Positions 37,549 to 46,205 of a stretch of DNA of 64,000 bases are shown here, in pieces. A model generated the notes under the pieces. It was not told the DNA's origin, searched no databases, and saw only the letters and a program-made list of their open reading frames with translations. The stretch covers positions 1 through 64,000 of the forward strand of contig JAQYVY010000009.1 in assembly GCA_030145195.1 (NCBI GenBank), in the 5' to 3' direction. Both the position numbers and the translations under genes were made by a program. This DNA is from Desulfuromonadales bacterium. GTDB taxonomy: Bacteria; Desulfobacterota; Desulfuromonadia; Desulfuromonadales; BM103. Each line of letters opens with the position of its first letter. The first letter of the stretch is position 1.

Positions 37549-39912
37549 ATGAAGTTGCGCTCCAAAATACTTGTTGCCCTGATTGTCGTTGGGGTCTTGC
37601 CGTTGATCGTTTCTCTCTGGATCGTTGGAGGTGTTGTTTCTGGCGAGTTAGAGCAGGAAATGGAGGCTCGTGCCCGCTTTTCGTCGATCTTCATCTCGCA
37701 AATCACAACTAATACTTCGACGGAAAATCTCCAACTTATCGAGTTGCTGTCGGCGAATCCGTTTATGGTCAATGCGGTTTATTCCGCTGCAATGAGTGGC
37801 GACACGTCGCAACTGGTTAGTGTCATTGCTAGCCATGAGAATTTGCCTTTTGATCAATTTCAGGTGTTGGACAAAACAGGGGCGCGACTCTACCGTGCCT
37901 TCAGTAAGGGCATAGCGGAGACGGAGGCGATTTCCGGCATTGATCATCCCGTAATTGAGGCCAGCCTTGAGAATGAGCCCTATGCCGAAATTGATCTGTT
38001 CGATGGTCGTCTGGCAATCACTTCTGCGGCTCCGATTCGTATGTATGGCGATCCGATCGGGCATTTGGTCGGAGTCACTTTCCTCGACCAGCGCTTGGCG
38101 CAGCGATTGAAAGGCCTGAGTCGCATGGAGATTGCCTTTTTCGACGAACGCGGGATCTTTGCATCGACATCAAAAGAACTCGGAAGTGTTAAGCTCAAAG
38201 CGGTGCTTGATGCAGAGAGCTACAGCCTTGATCTTGACGGCCAGAAGCACCAACTTTTCTACAATTCAATTAGCCGCAAGGATCGTGGCGTATTGATGGC
38301 CATGGATGTTACCGGCCTCAGCGCGGCGAAGACCCGGTTGCAGAAAGTGATGTTGCTTATTGCAGCGATTGTCGCAGTCTTTTCGGTTTTTGTCGGCCTG
38401 CTGGTTGCGACCAATGTTGTGCGCCCGTTGCGGGAAGTGGTTGATAACTTGTGTGAGATCTCTGCTGGTGGTGGCGATTTGAGCCGAGAACTACAGGTCA
38501 GGAGTAGCGACGAAGTCGGTGAATTGGCCAAAGGCTTTAATACTTTTCTGCGGAGGCAGCGGGAGATGGTCGGCCGCATTCGTGTGGTGACCGAAGATCT
38601 GGGCAAGGCGAACGAGAAGGTTCGCAGCTCGTCGCATGAAGTCATGGAAGGCGCGGTGCGCCAGTCACAGGCGCTGGAGGAGTCATCCCGGGCTATCGAG
38701 GGGATTGACGAAGCGGCTGGGGGCATTGCCGAAAGTACCGGCAATTTGGTTTCTTCGGCCGAAGAAAGCTCGTCGGCGACGCTGGAGCTGGGAGCGACCA
38801 TAGAAGAGATTGCCGGTCAGATGGAAAAATTGTTTTCAACTGTTGAAGAGGTCTCCAGTTCGATCAACGAAATGTCTGTGGCGAGTCAGGAAGTTTCGGA
38901 AAATGTTGGTATCCTCTCCTCTTCAACCGAGGTCACCGTTTCATCCATGTTGGAGATGGATGCTTCGATCAAGGAGATCGAGGAGAATGCTACCCAGACC
39001 AGTCAGCTTGCCAGTGAAGCGGCTGAAGACGCTCAACGCGGCATGCAGACAGTGAATGAAACCATCAAGGGGATTGAGTCTATTCGCCAGACCGTGGATC
39101 GTGCCAGTGAGGCCATCATGCTTCTTGGCGATCAGTCGAGTGCCATCGGCAAAATATTGACGGTTATCGACGAAGTCGCCGATCAGACCAGCCTGCTGGC
39201 GCTGAATGCTGCTATTATCGCTGCCCAGGCCGGTGAACACGGCAAAGGGTTTGCCGTTGTCGCCGATGAAATCAGGGAATTAGCTGAACGGACAGCGATT
39301 TCAACCCGCGAGATCAGCATCATTATTGGCAACCTTCAAGAAGGAACCCAGGAGGCGGTCGTCGCCATGAAGGCTGGCAGCGTACAGGTCTATGAAGAGG
39401 TCAAACGCTCCAAGGATTCCAGTGAAGCGCTGGAGAAGATTCGCAGCAGTACGCTCAAGGCGATGGAGCAGGTCAACGGCATTGTCCGGGCGACCGGAGA
39501 ACAGTCGCGCGGCAGTCGCCAAGTGACCGATTCGATGAATCAAGTGGCCTCAATGCTGGAACAGATTGCATCAGCGATCAACCAGCAAACTTTTGGCACC
39601 CGTCAATTGGCGGAAGGGGCCGAGTTGATGCGTGACATTGCTGCCCATGGCAAACAGAGTACCAGCGAGCAGGCCAACGGCAGCCGTCAAATCAATCAGA
39701 GCATGGAGCAGATTCGCACCATGATCTCATGCATCGACGAGTCCACCCGCGAACTGACGAATCGCAGTCGAGATGTCGTTACCGCGGTCGGGAGTGTACA
39801 CAAGGTCGCAGAGAATAATGCCAGCCGCACGGCAGAATTGGATCATGTGGTTGAAACGCTGTCACGTCTGACCCGAGCGCTTGAAGAGGAGATCGGAGCT
39901 TATAAAATATGA
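37549..39912 (+). CDS. Methyl-accepting chemotaxis protein
   Basis: 787 residues. Two membrane helices (about 8-30 and 266-287) flank a periplasmic sensor domain of about 235 residues, probably Cache-like. HAMP follows ('[16 protein letters not shown]', about 288-340). The signalling tip is '[20 protein letters not shown]', with long heptad coiled coils. It reports ligand binding to CheA/CheW. Its stop overlaps the next start (ATGA), and the preceding PstS-like gene may supply its ligand-binding partner. Confidence 0.95.
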   Translation: MKLRSKILVALIVVGVLPLIVSLWIVGGVVSGELEQEMEARARFSSIFISQITTNTSTENLQLIELLSANPFMVNAVYSAAMSGDTSQLVSVIASHENLPFDQFQVLDKTGARLYRAFSKGIAETEAISGIDHPVIEASLENEPYAEIDLFDGRLAITSAAPIRMYGDPIGHLVGVTFLDQRLAQRLKGLSRMEIAFFDERGIFASTSKELGSVKLKAVLDAESYSLDLDGQKHQLFYNSISRKDRGVLMAMDVTGLSAAKTRLQKVMLLIAAIVAVFSVFVGLLVATNVVRPLREVVDNLCEISAGGGDLSRELQVRSSDEVGELAKGFNTFLRRQREMVGRIRVVTEDLGKANEKVRSSSHEVMEGAVRQSQALEESSRAIEGIDEAAGGIAESTGNLVSSAEESSSATLELGATIEEIAGQMEKLFSTVEEVSSSINEMSVASQEVSENVGILSSSTEVTVSSMLEMDASIKEIEENATQTSQLASEAAEDAQRGMQTVNETIKGIESIRQTVDRASEAIMLLGDQSSAIGKILTVIDEVADQTSLLALNAAIIAAQAGEHGKGFAVVADEIRELAERTAISTREISIIIGNLQEGTQEAVVAMKAGSVQVYEEVKRSKDSSEALEKIRSSTLKAMEQVNGIVRATGEQSRGSRQVTDSMNQVASMLEQIASAINQQTFGTRQLAEGAELMRDIAAHGKQSTSEQANGSRQINQSMEQIRTMISCIDESTRELTNRSRDVVTAVGSVHKVAENNASRTAELDHVVETLSRLTRALEEEIGAYKI

Positions 39913-40697
39913 CCGAGTCCGGTCTTCAGCTGACCATCCTCGGCTCAGGAACAAGCACCGGCGTGCCAGTGCTTGGTTGCGACTGCGTCGTCTGCCGTTC
40001 GGGCGAACCGCGTAATCAGCGAACCCGCTGCAGTGCCCTGCTCGAATGGTCTGGACACAAAATCTTGATCGATACGGCGACCGATTTTCGCCAGCAGGCC
40101 TTGCGTGAAGGAATCGATCGGATCGACGGTGTCTTGTTTACTCATGAGCATGCCGATCATCTGCACGGAATTGACGACCTGCGCACGTTTAATCTTGTTT
40201 GCGGTGGGGCTATCCCGATTTATGCGGCGGGTGAGGCGTTGGCTCGGATTCAGACCTTGTTCAGTTATATTTTCAATGATGCCAGTGTGCCGGGTTACCG
40301 GCCGCAACTTGAAATCAATAAAATTACGGGCTGCTTCGAGCTGTTTGGTCAGACTATCATCCCGATTCCTCTGGTTCATGGGCCGGGACAGGCTCTTGGC
40401 TATCGGGTCGGAAACCTTGCATATGTGACGGATTGCAGCGCTATTACCAAGGCCTCAATGGCGCTACTGGAAGGGGTGACGGTGCTGGTCATCGACGCTT
40501 TGCGTTTTCGTGAGCATGATTCTCATTTCAGCGTTGCCGAGGCGGTGCAAGTCGCTCGGCAACTGGCGGTTCCGAGAACCCTGCTGACGCATCTCAGCCA
40601 CGATATTGATTATTATCGCCACGCTCCTGGATTACCTGCGGGGGTAGAGTTTGCATATGATGGTCAGGTGATAAGCCTGCCATTATCAGCTCGATAG
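39909..40697 (+). CDS. Metallo-beta-lactamase-fold hydrolase, PhnP-like
   Basis: 262 residues. The metal motif THEHADH (about 77-83) and the early '[18 protein letters not shown]' segment match the PhnP / phosphoribosyl cyclic phosphodiesterase-like branch of the beta-lactamase fold. Further ligands are in 'LVHGPG', 'VTDCS' and 'HLSHDID'. Likely a phosphodiesterase; natural substrate unknown. It overlaps the chemoreceptor stop by 4 bases. Confidence 0.85.
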   Translation: MTESGLQLTILGSGTSTGVPVLGCDCVVCRSGEPRNQRTRCSALLEWSGHKILIDTATDFRQQALREGIDRIDGVLFTHEHADHLHGIDDLRTFNLVCGGAIPIYAAGEALARIQTLFSYIFNDASVPGYRPQLEINKITGCFELFGQTIIPIPLVHGPGQALGYRVGNLAYVTDCSAITKASMALLEGVTVLVIDALRFREHDSHFSVAEAVQVARQLAVPRTLLTHLSHDIDYYRHAPGLPAGVEFAYDGQVISLPLSAR

Positions 40698-40713
40698 AAC
40701 GAGTATTGTGATT

Positions 40714-42549
40714 ATGATGACACATCAGGAAATACGTGTTCACGGCCATCTCAACGACACCATCGAGTACTTCGCGATGGCGGCAGCCCGTGATGCTTAC
40801 AGTCGCTACTTCTTCGAAGTGGATAGCGATAATCTGCGATTTTTCTCGCCGGGGAATGAATTCATTCTTGAACCTGAGCAGATCAGTCACCGTGGCAACG
40901 GTGGTACCTTCTGCGAGTACATGTTCGGGGTAGACCAGCCGCTCTCTGACCTGGCAAAAACCGATGTTCGTAATCGCCTGGTTCTTTATGGGGCTTTTTA
41001 CAAAGGCGATGGCAGTCAGCTTGATTTTACGGCCAAAACAGATGGGGAAAGTAGTTACGAGCAGATTTTTTTCGAGGGCAATGCCACGGTCAACTACTTC
41101 TTCTTTATGACCGGCTCGGTCACCGGAAAGGTGTCGGAGCAGCAGGAGGATATCGTCCGCCTCCTCGGCAAAACCCTCAAGCGCTCCGCCCATGTTGGCT
41201 TGGGTGACGATGCCGAACTGATCGATGAGATTTACAACTTGCTTGGTCATCGCAGTTCCTTTTATTTGGTGAAGCTGCTACACAAAAAGCATAAGCAGTA
41301 TCATGATGTCTTCAAGGCGCTCTACTTCAATTACAAAACGATCCCCGAATACGAGTTCGAGGCGTTGCAGCAATTGGCGGATGAGCTTGACATTGACAAG
41401 TACCAGCAGGAACGGATCCGCATTGATGTCATGTACAAACATCCAGACAACCAGCGGATTGTCGATGAATACAAGAATATCCTGATTGAGTGCAACCTCA
41501 AGGGCAGCATCAACCAGCTGGAGAACGCCCGGCTGACGCGACTCAAGACCTTGTCAGTCCGCAACAAGATTCCGGCGGCGCTTTTCTATACCCTCGATAA
41601 GATGCTCAAGCATGACAAGCTGGTCGATCTCGACGAACAGGATTATCTGGCCGAAACGCGTCAGGTGTTGGAAGGGATGTTCTTTGCCGAAGCGCAGATT
41701 GACGCTAACATCAACTTCGAGGATATGTCTCTGTTACTGCACGCCAAGCGCCAGGCAAGCGAAAATCGAGATCACACCTTTGAACATATCCTGCTGGAAA
41801 CCGGCAAGGCCTGTGATGAAAAAATCCATGCTGGCGCAGACCTTATCCTGCTGGAACACTTCTCCTATATCATCACTTACTTTGATCGTTATGATAATAC
41901 CTCGGCAGTAATCAACCAGCTGGCGTTCATGGAAAATGTCCATTTCGGTGAAGAGCAAATCCGAAGCCTGCTCGGCAACAAGAAGTCTTTTGACGAGCTA
42001 AACAAGAGTCTCTGGAAGGATTTATTCTTTAAACAGGTTCTTGGCAACAAGTACCTTGGCCAGTTCGGCCGCAAGAAGGTTGTCTGTTTGCAAAAAGGTT
42101 TGTCGGCGATTGAGGACAGCAGACTGACGATCAAAGCTTTGGTCGACCGACTGCGAATTCTCGAAAAGGAAGAACGCCTCTATGTCGTTTTGCTCGCTCA
42201 CGTCAAGGAGCGTATTCGTAACTTTTACTCCAAGTACAGTACCCGCATTGAGCAGGAGGAGTTGTTGGTTGAAATCGCCGACGAGCTTTATAATAAGGGC
42301 CTGCATACCGGTGATATCCCGCTGGCCCAATTCCACAATGTGGTGGTGAATATCAAAAAGGAAGCGGTTTACCTGCACAACCTGTTACCGAAGATTATTT
42401 CCGAACGCGATGCTGCCTTGCGGGAGGATTTTCTCGACAACAGCGGCCTCGACCGGTTTTATGTTGAAGAGTTGGAGCGAGAATATTTTGAGCTCAACGA
42501 TCTCGCTATCGATGATCTTTACCTGATCCGCAAGGGCTTCGCCGATTAA
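40714..42549 (+). CDS. Uncharacterised 611-residue protein (probably TIGR04442-type family)
   Basis: A soluble, charged, mostly helical protein with no signal peptide or membrane segment. The N-terminal 150 residues look beta-rich ('IRVHGHLNDTIEYFAMAA'), the rest is helical. I believe it corresponds to a family known only from Geobacter-like bacteria (TIGR04442), but could not check. It sits between a PhnP-like hydrolase and an EF-G gene in one direction, 16 bases after the first and 33 before the second. The start is uncertain among GTG 40708, ATG 40714 and ATG 40717. Function unknown. Confidence 0.75.
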   Translation: MMTHQEIRVHGHLNDTIEYFAMAAARDAYSRYFFEVDSDNLRFFSPGNEFILEPEQISHRGNGGTFCEYMFGVDQPLSDLAKTDVRNRLVLYGAFYKGDGSQLDFTAKTDGESSYEQIFFEGNATVNYFFFMTGSVTGKVSEQQEDIVRLLGKTLKRSAHVGLGDDAELIDEIYNLLGHRSSFYLVKLLHKKHKQYHDVFKALYFNYKTIPEYEFEALQQLADELDIDKYQQERIRIDVMYKHPDNQRIVDEYKNILIECNLKGSINQLENARLTRLKTLSVRNKIPAALFYTLDKMLKHDKLVDLDEQDYLAETRQVLEGMFFAEAQIDANINFEDMSLLLHAKRQASENRDHTFEHILLETGKACDEKIHAGADLILLEHFSYIITYFDRYDNTSAVINQLAFMENVHFGEEQIRSLLGNKKSFDELNKSLWKDLFFKQVLGNKYLGQFGRKKVVCLQKGLSAIEDSRLTIKALVDRLRILEKEERLYVVLLAHVKERIRNFYSKYSTRIEQEELLVEIADELYNKGLHTGDIPLAQFHNVVVNIKKEAVYLHNLLPKIISERDAALREDFLDNSGLDRFYVEELEREYFELNDLAIDDLYLIRKGFAD

Positions 42550-42582
42550 TTCCTTATCTCTCCTCTGATCGCGGAAGCTGCC

Positions 42583-44649
42583 ATGAACCAACCCAGCCTT
42601 AAACATATCCGCAATATTGGCATCATCTCTCATATCGACGCTGGAAAAACCACGGTTTCCGAGCGCATCCTGTACTACTGTGGCGAGATTCATAAGCTCG
42701 GCGAAGTTCATGACGGCCTGGCGACCATGGACTGGATGGCTCAGGAGCAGGATCGTGGTATCACCATCACTGCCACCAGTACCACCTGCCGCTGGCAGGA
42801 TCTCTGGATCAATCTGATCGACACTCCCGGCCATATCGATTTCACCATTGAGGTAGAACGTTCTTTGAGAGTTCTGGATGGTGCTGTGGCCATCTTCAGT
42901 GCGGTCGAGGGGGTTCAGCCGCAAAGTGAATCCGTCTGGCATCAGGCGAATCGGTATGGGGTCCCGCGGATCTGTCTGATTAATAAAATGGATCGAATCG
43001 GCGCTGATTACCGGGTGGTTCTCGAACAAATGGAAAAACGGCTTGGAGCCAAACCGGTTCTGATGCAACTGCCGGTCGGGGAGGAGGGCGCGTTTAAAGG
43101 TGTGATCGATCTGCTTGAACGGCAGTGGCTTTCTTTTGCCGAGGAGGGCCTTGGTGCCGCCGTAGAAAAAGCTGCAGTTCCAGAGGCGCTGGTTGAGGCT
43201 GTTGCCCTGGCCCGTGATGCCCTGATCGAGGTTGCCGCTGATTGGGATGATGAGTTGCTGACCGACTTTTTAGAGGGGAACGAAATTGATGGCAGTCGAG
43301 TTCGGATCGCTCTGCGCCGAGGGGTTCTGGCCGGAGAGCTCTTCCCGGTCTTCCTTGGTTCGGCCTTGCGTAATAAAGGGATACAACCGGTTTTGGATGC
43401 GGTTGCCACGCTGCTGCCGTCGCCGCTGGAGTTGCCGCCGGTTTCAGCGTATCAGGCGGACGGTGATGCGATGGTCATGCTCCCCTGCGACCCATCAGGA
43501 GCGTTCTGCGCTCTCGCCTTCAAGGTTCTTTCTGATGAAGGGCGCAAGCTGACCTATTTACGGATTTACTCTGGTGAACTCAAGGCGGGTAGCACCCTGT
43601 TGAACAGCACGCGCAATGTTCAGGAGCGCGCCGCGCGATTGTTCCGGATGCATGCCCACAAGCGGGAACGTATCGATGTGGCCTTTGCTGGTGATATTGT
43701 CGCGGTTGCAGGGCTCAAAGAGGCTTTGACCGGGGATACGCTTTGTTCCCCGGAGCAGCCTTTGTTGCTCGCTGGCCTGGAGATCCCCGAACCGGTGGTC
43801 TCTCTGGCAGTGGAACCCAAGCTGGTTCTGGATCGTGACAAGCTGCTCTTGTCGCTGGAAAAGCTACAATGGGAAGATCCGACCTTCCGGGTTCGTGAAG
43901 ATGAGGATACCGGCCAAACCGTCTTGACCGGGATGGGCGAGTTACACCTCGAAGTTGTGCTCAGACGGCTGGCTGACGATTTTGGTGTTGAAGTCAATTC
44001 CGGGCAACCGCAGGTGGTTTATCGGGAAAGCATTTCGAAGAGTGCCAGTCACTGCGAGGTGTTTGAGCGCGAAATTGATGGCAAGCTGCAGCGCGGTGAA
44101 GTGAATCTGACTCTTGAGCCCACCGAGCGAGGGGGTGGCACTGTTATTGTCCTGCCCGCGGTTGGCACCGGGGGCCTGACCGAAGAGATTCGAACTGCCC
44201 TTGAAGAAACCTTGCAGATGGCGGTTCGGACCGGAGTGCAGATTGGTTATCCGATGGTCGATCTCAAGGTAACCATTGACCATATTCCGATCACTGCGGG
44301 TGTGACCACCGCGCTTGGAGTACGGGCGGCGGCGCAGCGTGGCCTCAGCCAGGCCGCGCGCAAGGCTGGAGCGACTTTGCTGGAGCCGATCATGGCTCTG
44401 GAAATCACCTCGCCGGGTGAGTTTTCGGGAAAGGTCATGGGTAGTTTGCAGCAAAAACGCGGTCGTGTCGAAGGGATGGAGTCGCGTGAGGTGGTTGATA
44501 TCGTGCGCGGCCAGGTGCCGCTTTCTGAAATGTTTGGTTACATGACGGAGCTGCGTAGCGCCACTCAGGGGCGAGGTTCCTTTACTATGGAATTTAGCCA
44601 TTACGACAGAGTATCGGATGCCGTTCTGGGAAAATTCGGTTTGAAGTAA
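42583..44649 (+). CDS. fusA: Elongation factor G paralogue
   Basis: 688 residues with all EF-G GTPase motifs: G1 'SHIDAGKTT', G2 '[12 protein letters not shown]', G3 'DTPGHIDF', G4 'NKMD', followed by domains II-V ('[14 protein letters not shown]', '[11 protein letters not shown]'). EF-G drives ribosome translocation. The neighbourhood (chemoreceptor, hydrolase, unknown protein) is not the str operon, so this is probably a second copy; specialised roles in recycling or fusidic-acid tolerance are known for such paralogues but not shown here. GGAAG precedes ATG. Confidence 0.93.
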   Translation: MNQPSLKHIRNIGIISHIDAGKTTVSERILYYCGEIHKLGEVHDGLATMDWMAQEQDRGITITATSTTCRWQDLWINLIDTPGHIDFTIEVERSLRVLDGAVAIFSAVEGVQPQSESVWHQANRYGVPRICLINKMDRIGADYRVVLEQMEKRLGAKPVLMQLPVGEEGAFKGVIDLLERQWLSFAEEGLGAAVEKAAVPEALVEAVALARDALIEVAADWDDELLTDFLEGNEIDGSRVRIALRRGVLAGELFPVFLGSALRNKGIQPVLDAVATLLPSPLELPPVSAYQADGDAMVMLPCDPSGAFCALAFKVLSDEGRKLTYLRIYSGELKAGSTLLNSTRNVQERAARLFRMHAHKRERIDVAFAGDIVAVAGLKEALTGDTLCSPEQPLLLAGLEIPEPVVSLAVEPKLVLDRDKLLLSLEKLQWEDPTFRVREDEDTGQTVLTGMGELHLEVVLRRLADDFGVEVNSGQPQVVYRESISKSASHCEVFEREIDGKLQRGEVNLTLEPTERGGGTVIVLPAVGTGGLTEEIRTALEETLQMAVRTGVQIGYPMVDLKVTIDHIPITAGVTTALGVRAAAQRGLSQAARKAGATLLEPIMALEITSPGEFSGKVMGSLQQKRGRVEGMESREVVDIVRGQVPLSEMFGYMTELRSATQGRGSFTMEFSHYDRVSDAVLGKFGLK

Positions 44650-44722
44650 TCCTCAGCAGGTTCATGGCGCTGTAAAAAGTGAGTCACTAGTCACCGTCTA
44701 GAGACCTCCCCTTGGCAGAGAG

Positions 44723-45934
44723 CTATACCTTCTCCGTCTCTTCACTGCTCGTCCTCTGGGCAAACTCAATCCCGATCAAAGTGATGTCGTCTACCGGTAG
44801 TGAGCTGCCGCCGAACTGTCGCATGGCGATCAGGGTGTTCTGGATGGTGTCGTCCAGAGTCTCGGCGGAGTGCTTCTGTAATTGCTCCTGAAGGCGAGCT
44901 TCAGCGAAGATTTGGCCATTTGCATCAACATGTTCAGTAATGCCATCCGTATAGAGAAAAAGTCGATCGCCATTTTGTAGTCTGATCCTTCCTTCTTCAA
45001 AGCCGAGGGCGCTGCCCATGCCGACTATTGTGCCGCCCTTATCGAGGCGCTCAACGCTACCATCGCAGCGCAACAATAACGGTGGGGGGTGCCCAGCGTT
45101 ACAGTAGCGGATTTGGCCATTTTGTGGATTGATCAGCATGTAACTGATGGTGAAGAACTCTTCAAAGCGTTCAAAAGGGTATTCGGTTTCAAGGCTCTGT
45201 AGCACTTTGTGCGGTTCGGTGATCTGGTAGTATGGGGGCTGCTCAATCGATTGCTTGACGATTTGGCTGGTATACAGAGACAGGCTTTGGTGAACGGAAA
45301 CGGTGACCATGGCCGAAGAGAGACCGTGGCCGCTAACATCGACCAAATAGGTCATGACTGTCTCTTCGTCGAGTTGCACCACGTTAAAAAGATCACCGCC
45401 GACCTGCTTGCTCGGCAAAAATCTCCAGGAATAGTGCAGATTATTATAGTTCGGACAGTATAATGGAATCAGGGTGCGTTGTATGTGGGCGGCAGATTGC
45501 AGGGCTTCCTGAAGCTCCGCTTGGAAGCTTGCCAGTTGATGCCTGGTTGCCTCCAGTTGACGGGACAGCTTGCGAACGGTGAGCAGGCTGGTAATTTTAT
45601 CCCTCAGGTGGCTTGGGTCTTCAATGTGAGTGAGGGTGTCACTCAGGGGTTCAAGGCTGGCGATTCGGCTGCTGTCGGGGGGCTCAGTACGATCGAAGGC
45701 GAGGCAGGCCGTGTGCATGACCCGGCAGTCCCGTAGCCAGTCCTCCCATAGAACGGGGCCAAGTTCACGATAAAGTTGTAGGTCGATGATGCAGAGCGAA
45801 GCGGGATGCGTCTGGGTGGATGGTTTTATCAGGGTCTCGAAGCGGGTCGCAGCATAGCCGAGGGCTTGTAGTCCTGCAGAGAGCAAGTCTCCGTTCTCTT
45901 CGCTCGGCGATATCAGTAGGATGTGCTGCGACAT
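44723..45934 (-). CDS. PP2C-type (SpoIIE/RsbU) phosphatase with receiver-like N-terminus
   Basis: 403 residues. The N-terminal 110 residues resemble a receiver domain: Asp is kept in 'LCIIDLQLY', but the usual Lys of the last strand is not evident, so phosphorylation control is uncertain. A coiled coil (about 115-150) leads to a SpoIIE/RsbU phosphatase with 'GGDLFNVV', 'DVSGHGLSSAMVT' and 'YTDGITEHVDANG' metal ligands. Such proteins dephosphorylate anti-anti-sigma factors in partner-switching. No partner genes are adjacent. It is convergent with the EF-G gene and divergent from the AAA+ regulator. Confidence 0.88.
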   Translation of the reverse strand: MSQHILLISPSEENGDLLSAGLQALGYAATRFETLIKPSTQTHPASLCIIDLQLYRELGPVLWEDWLRDCRVMHTACLAFDRTEPPDSSRIASLEPLSDTLTHIEDPSHLRDKITSLLTVRKLSRQLEATRHQLASFQAELQEALQSAAHIQRTLIPLYCPNYNNLHYSWRFLPSKQVGGDLFNVVQLDEETVMTYLVDVSGHGLSSAMVTVSVHQSLSLYTSQIVKQSIEQPPYYQITEPHKVLQSLETEYPFERFEEFFTISYMLINPQNGQIRYCNAGHPPPLLLRCDGSVERLDKGGTIVGMGSALGFEEGRIRLQNGDRLFLYTDGITEHVDANGQIFAEARLQEQLQKHSAETLDDTIQNTLIAMRQFGGSSLPVDDITLIGIEFAQRTSSEETEKV

Positions 45935-46041
45935 AGACTTTCCCGTGGCCTACGGTGGGTAACGAGCCTGTGCTTATAGTCTTTTCAGGCTAAGTTTAAA
46001 ACAGTATTCATGAAAAACAAAGAGAAGGCAAGTGAGTGCCT

Positions 46042-46070
46042 TTGACGACCAGCGGGGAACAAGCTATACT
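46042..46070 (+). promoter_or_regulatory. Strong sigma-70 promoter of the GAF-AAA+ regulator gene
   Basis: TTGACG (46042-46047) and TATACT (46065-46070) are separated by exactly 17 bases; transcription should begin near 46077, giving a leader of about 130 bases. Confidence 0.7.
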
Positions 46071-46097
46071 CTTTGAGTAACAAATATACTCAAAGAG
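46069..46097. repeat. 11-bp perfect inverted repeat over the promoter start
   Basis: CTCTTTGAGTA (46069-46079) and its exact complement (46087-46097) are 7 bases apart and cover the -10 box and transcript start, the classical position of a repressor operator. It could also fold in RNA only in part, because the left arm precedes the start. Confidence 0.65.
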
Positions 46098-46158
46098 GGT
46101 GCCGGGCCGTCCAAGGGTGGGCGGCAAAGCCGGAGGGCTGGTTTCACGCAGCCGTTTT
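46098..46158 (+). promoter_or_regulatory. Structured leader RNA ending in a terminator-like hairpin (possible riboswitch)
   Basis: CCGTCC pairs with GGGCGG (46108-46123 region), followed directly by CAAAGCC, and a GGCTG...CAGCC hairpin with a run of five T ends at about 46159. The order 'stem-loop, then GCAAAGCC' recalls GEMM/c-di-GMP-I riboswitches, but the GGCAAAC half of that motif is missing, so the class is uncertain. Confidence 0.4.
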
Positions 46159-46205
46159 TCGTCTCATGTCCGAAGAATTCGGTGCCTTGCCAAGGAGAAG
46201 CATTG

